A DNA stretch of 11,104 nt, from assembly GCA_035591015.1 (NCBI GenBank), contig JAXIUW010208620.1:1-11104 (forward strand). Reading direction: 5' to 3'. How positions within the stretch are numbered: the stretch's first letter is position 1; every line of letters begins with the position of its first letter. A program made the position numbers and the translations under genes. Below the pieces are notes generated by a model that saw only the letters and a program-made list of their open reading frames with translations, ran no database searches and was not told the DNA's origin. Origin of the DNA: Cephalothrix simula (taxonomy: Eukaryota > Nemertea > Palaeonemertea > Archinemertea > Cephalotrichidae). Positions 7,771 through 11,104 of the stretch are shown here, piece after piece.

Positions 7771-7990
7771 AAAAACAAGATGGCGAACCCTTGTCCTGCT
7801 GTCAGTGGCTTACTTGCAGGGGGAATAGACTCAATGGTCCACTTATACCTTACTTAGCCGTGTCTGTAATAATTACACTCAAGTGCTATGTATCTTTGCT
7901 CCATGGTCACGCCAAGATTCGAACCTGATGGATCGACCAATTGCTTGCCAACCCGCCACCGTTATTCATTCAGCCAAAGAGACTCATACA
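7770..7990 (-). mobile_element. SINE-like element with tRNA-Leu/Ser-type head (minus strand)
   Basis: On the minus strand a box A-like TGGCTGAATGA (plus 7966-7976) is followed 51 nt later by a near-consensus box B, GGTTCGAATC (plus 7916-7925). The spacing is longer than in most tRNAs and fits those with a long variable arm (Leu or Ser; inference). A T-stem can be drawn with wobble pairs (TCAGG/CTTGG). The acceptor stem does not close, so this is not a tRNA gene. Downstream on the minus strand, to about 7770, is a GC-richer body including AGCAGGACAAGGGTTCGCC and AAGATGGCG read on the other strand. The AAGATGGCG word also appears at 8141. Element ends are uncertain. Confidence 0.45.
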
Positions 7991-9060
7991 GACTCATTCC
8001 AATGGACAATAATGATCAAGTAATGGAGTCATTGGGCATTTTTATATCACCGAGAGATAATCAAAGGTCTTCCAAGTGATCTTCACGCAGCTAGAGTTAG
8101 GCTATACAGTCTTTCTTGACAAAACTGTTCTAGACAAAATAAGATGGCGGATCATTATCCCCTGTGAAAATTTTAGAATTCGATCTTTTGTTTGTGTCAA
8201 GCCAACATATAAGTGAAAAAAATGAGTCAATTTTCAAAAGCCATATGTGCATAAATGTACATTTATGTATATTATATTTAACATCAAATATTAAATAGAA
8301 TAACTGCTTATATTCCGTTTTTTATAAAAGCAGACAACCGTGTCAAAACATTGAATTAGGTTATTATGATTTTCTAGATTCGAGACCGGCTCACTGGATT
8401 TTTATTGTGTGCTTTTTTTTCATATGTGCAAAGATTTCTGTCAAAGAACTAGTTAGACAAAACATTGAGACAGGTGCTTTTGTAATTCCTATATGGTCTT
8501 CGTTGCGTCACTTAAAGGATTTCTATAGGTGGTTTTAAAAGTTCCCTTAGGGTGTTTTTGAACCCTTTTTGAGACGTATTTTCACTGAACCAAATGAGTA
8601 TTATACTGTTTAAAATCGTTACAAAATGTACAAAATCATTGTACCGTGCAGCTCGAGAACCTTACAAAACTCTCGCAAGGAATTTTCTTCAGAATTTAAA
8701 AAGATAAGTGCACATGTTTCTAGACAACAATGTGGCTCAACATTTACTTAACAAAATCTTGAGTTGATCATGAGTGTAACCTAAAATATCTAAATGCTGA
8801 TAATTTGTCATTCAGTGTTGCTATTAAAATCACCTAAACATTTTGTAAATTCGTTAAATCACCATAAAAAATCAATAAAAATCAACCTGATAAGGCCTAC
8901 CAACTCATCCAGCCAAATTAGGAAGTGTGAGGTCTACAGCATAATGTTTTTTTGCAGTTTCACGGTTCTTTATTATGAAAAAAGCAAATACAATTCTATA
9001 TCTCGTCATTATGGATCCAACTCGGTCTCGCGAGTCAAAAGAGAATAATGGCATGTGATC
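7991..9060. other. Unassigned, probably intronic
   Basis: I see no gene. A perfect 18-bp palindrome lies at 8250-8267. Open frames at 7888-8079 and 8794-9048 have no recognisable content and no fitting splice sites. No Ala/Tyr/Pro-rich coding stretch that could be the RBM24 C-terminus is visible. Confidence 0.4.
8250..8267. repeat. Perfect 18-bp palindrome
   Basis: CATAAATGTACATTTATG reads the same on both strands. It sits in A/T-rich sequence with no associated gene. Confidence 0.5.
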
Positions 9061-9076
9061 CTCTACCTGTAGTATT

Positions 9077-9106
9077 GGAGTTGTAACCGAGGGTTACAAG
9101 AACTCC
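9077..9106. repeat. Stem-loop GGAGTTGTAACC / GGTTACAAGAACTCC
   Basis: TTGTAACC (9081-9088) and GGTTACAA (9092-9099) pair perfectly around a 3-base loop. An alternative fold extends the stem outward to GGAG/CTCC with a 3-base bulge. It lies just before the first of the two diverged repeats at 9122-9500 and may belong to that family. Confidence 0.4.
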
Positions 9107-9121
9107 CCTCTGAAGTTTTAG

Positions 9122-9500
9122 GAATGGCACCGTTCAATTTTTTTTGCCGAAAACCTTAGAGTTAAGGGGGTCAAAACTTGATAGGTTTATTTGGATCTTC
9201 ATAGGGAAAATCTATAGGAAATTCCAATCTCAAAACTCCGAAAGAATCTCGTTTACGACCTAGGAGATCGAGCCAAAACTAATATGACATAATATGGTCA
9301 CTTATATACGTCTTGTTTGTAGTTACATCTGAAATATTTTGTGACGACCTCCAGACCTCTATCATCTAAAATTTAATGAACAGTCGTTCGTCAAATATTT
9401 TGGCTAAAAAGCTTAGATTGCAGGGGGTCGAAAGGTTAGTTTCCACAAAAATGAGTAACCATTTCCAATCTCTACCAACTTGGATCAGTTTCTAGTAAAT
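9122..9500. repeat. Pair of diverged direct repeats about 260 bp apart
   Basis: The block CACCGTTCAATTTTTTTTGCC..AAAACCTTAGAGT.AAGGGGGTC (about 9128-9173) is echoed by CAGTCGTTCGTCAAATATTTTGGCTAAAAAGCTTAGATTGCAGGGGGTCGAAAGG (about 9381-9435). The downstream parts also match (ATTCCAATCTC near 9220, TTTCCAATCTC near 9462). Similarity is moderate and needs an aligner to confirm. No protein-coding frame runs through it. It may be an old tandem duplication or two members of one repeat family. Confidence 0.35.
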
Positions 9501-10860
9501 TTAATTAAATTAGAAATACCTGACATGGAATTTTAAACCTTTCAATTTTTGAAAGTTTTCAGTATGTTGAAGGTGACCTAGACCCACGGTGACTGCCTTA
9601 GACCTGTTTAAAGTGACGTAAAACACCGTAAAAATAATTTTTGATTTAAGTAAATCTTCGGTCGTGATATCAATTCATCAAACTGTTTAAAAAACCATAA
9701 AAAATACATGTATAAAGTTTTCTGTAGATTTTCTTTATCGACATACCTGTTCGTATCAAATATTCAGGTAATAGAGTAGCCATGATATTGAATTGAAATT
9801 CAATAAACCAACTAAAGCTCACCGGCGACTCTATTCAAGGCGCATTAGCTAGAACCTTTAAAAAACTATTGAGATAAACTTTTTTTATTTCAATGTATGG
9901 TCATGTTCGATTGAAGAAACGTTACTGAGTTTTCAAGAGGTTTTTACACGTACAATTATTTCTTAACTGTTTCATATCACCACCCTGTTTCAACATACTG
10001 GGTCTGTGCCTTAAGCCAGTTAAACTGGCCATACCATGGACAGTAACCGACTCTAAAGAGGAGTGTCATATCACCCTTTCAAACTGCATTTCTTTATTTT
10101 GGCATAAAGGTACAAATTTTGAAGAGCTGCCAAAATTTTTTTGGATAGTATTAAAATGCAAACATCAAATGGTATTTGCATGGATATAGCCCGTACGACC
10201 GGTACTCTACCGGACAGGCATCCCTTTCACACTAGTAAAGAAAATACAGGCAGCATTTTTTTGTTATAAAGGCTGTTTTATTTATCGATCGATGACGTAT
10301 GCAAAAATATAGTTCAATAACCTTTGATTTTTTTGTATTTTAGGGCGTTAGTCGATGTGGTTTTTTTTTTCAAAAATGTTCTTCCATCCATTAGGTTTTT
10401 TAGACATGCGTGCATGCGTTAGAATAAACATTTTATTTGCTTCATGCATTTTTAAATTGAAATCCATTATTTTAATCCCTTTCTCCCACGATATGATGAT
10501 AAAACAACTCAATTAAGAGCGCCAATTTCTAGTTTTATTGACTAATTAAATTATTTTATTTTAACGCTTTAAAACAATCGCGTGCTAAAAACGTATCAGT
10601 CAAGACTTTACTACAGATAGAATCTGAATTTTACATGGTATCATTAATTCGAACATCTCTAATTATTTAATATAATGTGACGATCAGCCCAAACTTGTCA
10701 TGGCCATTCAAAATTAATATTATTACTGGTCATAGTAACAACTGATCACTGCATGGCCATATCATCCTTGTGGGTCTCGTTGCCCCGCGCGATGCCAGTA
10801 CCACCCGCAATAAAAATTGTGCGCCGATGAATTTACTCGCGTTGGGCATTGCAATGATCA
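9501..10860. other. Unassigned, probably intronic
   Basis: No gene is supported. Small structures include a 9-bp stem at 9786-9805 (TATTGAATT/AATTCAATA), a 7-bp stem with a 1-base loop at 10015-10029 (GCCAGTT/AACTGGC), and a 6-bp stem at 10199-10213 (CCGGTA/TACCGG). CATATCACC recurs at about 9973 and 10067. From about 10750 the base composition becomes more GC-rich with several CpG. I found no coding frame of note there on either strand. Confidence 0.4.
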
Positions 10861-10873
10861 ATTAGCCTGGTTC

Positions 10874-10915
10874 CCTAGCCCTTTTCTGGAAAACGATAAG
10901 AAGAAAAGGGCTAGG
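10874..10915. repeat. Hairpin with 14-bp perfect arms
   Basis: CCTAGCCCTTTTCT (10874-10887) is the exact reverse complement of AGAAAAGGGCTAGG (10902-10915), with a 14-base loop between. It is the longest perfect stem in the window. It could be the end of a small inverted-repeat element or a structured RNA segment. No poly-U tract or other context identifies it. Confidence 0.6.
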
Positions 10916-10961
10916 TTGTGGAGGTAGCCATTCGACTTATGAACCTTTCCGGTTACATTGA

Positions 10962-11104
10962 AGGATAGTCAAAAAATCTACCTCGCTGTGGCGCCGCCAT
11001 CAGAGTACGAGAAGAGGAAAAGGCGCAGAAACTCATCCACCTGAAGTGGAAACTCTAATGGTTCCTCCTGATGATCTCCTCACCAAGTCTACGTCGGGAG
11101 CTTT
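10962..11104 (+). other. Open, GC-richer segment at the window edge; coding status unknown
   Basis: After a TGA at 10959-10961 one frame stays open for 47 codons to the end of the window (from Arg-Ile-Val-Lys-Lys to Thr-Ser-Gly-Ala), rich in Arg/Lys then Pro/Glu/Asp. The other two + frames are also open for 20-30 codons here, so openness alone does not choose a frame. Composition is clearly more GC-rich than the introns. No domain is recognised, and it does not look like the RBM24 C-terminus. It may be the start of a coding exon or of a mobile element continuing outside the window. Confidence 0.25.

Noticed and set aside
7888-8079. 63-codon + strand frame
   Set aside because: It overlaps the minus-strand tRNA-like head; its apparent complexity comes from the tRNA-derived sequence.
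8794-9048. 84-codon + strand frame
   Set aside because: Ser/Lys/Asn-rich with no domain and no fitting splice sites for the RBM24-like gene.
9980-9993. CACCCTGTTTCAAC shared with the hairpin at 1310
   Set aside because: The 14-base match does not extend and is within what chance could give in a window of this size.
10780-10860. Short minus-strand frame in the GC-rich part near the end
   Set aside because: Fewer than 30 codons between stops, no start codon or splice context, and no recognisable residues.

Overview
This is an AT-rich stretch of animal nuclear DNA. It holds the 5' part of one recognisable gene on the + strand, spread over kilobases of intron full of old repeats. The gene is an RNA-binding protein of the RBM24/RBM38 (SUP-12) family. 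The GT..AG introns, the long first intron (3,639 bp), the tRNA-derived SINE-like repeats and the lack of operons or ribosome binding sites all point to a metazoan. The protein is closest in feel to invertebrate RBM24, possibly from a lophotrochozoan such as a mollusc; that placement is inference and weak.

Layout. 1-100: short diverged tandem repeats. About 180-773: a foldback (long inverted repeat) element. About 820-1250: a second family of decayed direct repeats. 1310-1375: a hairpin. About 1650-1964: putative promoter and 5' UTR, with a TATA-like box at 1857 and several E-boxes. 1965-2162: coding exon 1, from the start codon to the middle of RNP1. 2163-5801: intron 1, with two tRNA-derived SINE-like copies on the minus strand (about 3328-3600). 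5802-5925: coding exon 2, completing the RRM. From 5926: intron 2 or later intronic sequence, containing a candidate exon (6208/6217-6306), a composite SINE-like block (about 6700-7252), a third tRNA-like head on the minus strand (about 7903-7985), a pair of diverged repeats (about 9122-9500), several small hairpins, and a more GC-rich end with a 14-bp perfect stem (10874-10915).

Exons 1 and 2 together encode residues 1-107, essentially the complete RRM with both RNP motifs. The low-complexity C-terminal part usual in the family is not recognisable and probably lies beyond 11104. The candidate exon after exon 2 begins in the correct phase and restores the Gly-Phe found at this point in vertebrate homologues. 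It could be a cassette exon, or could end a short isoform at a TAA 12 nt past its donor. I found no complete second gene, structural RNA gene, CRISPR array or intact transposon. I did not find evidence of an undescribed system; the points most worth checking are the candidate exon, the foldback element and the SINE families.
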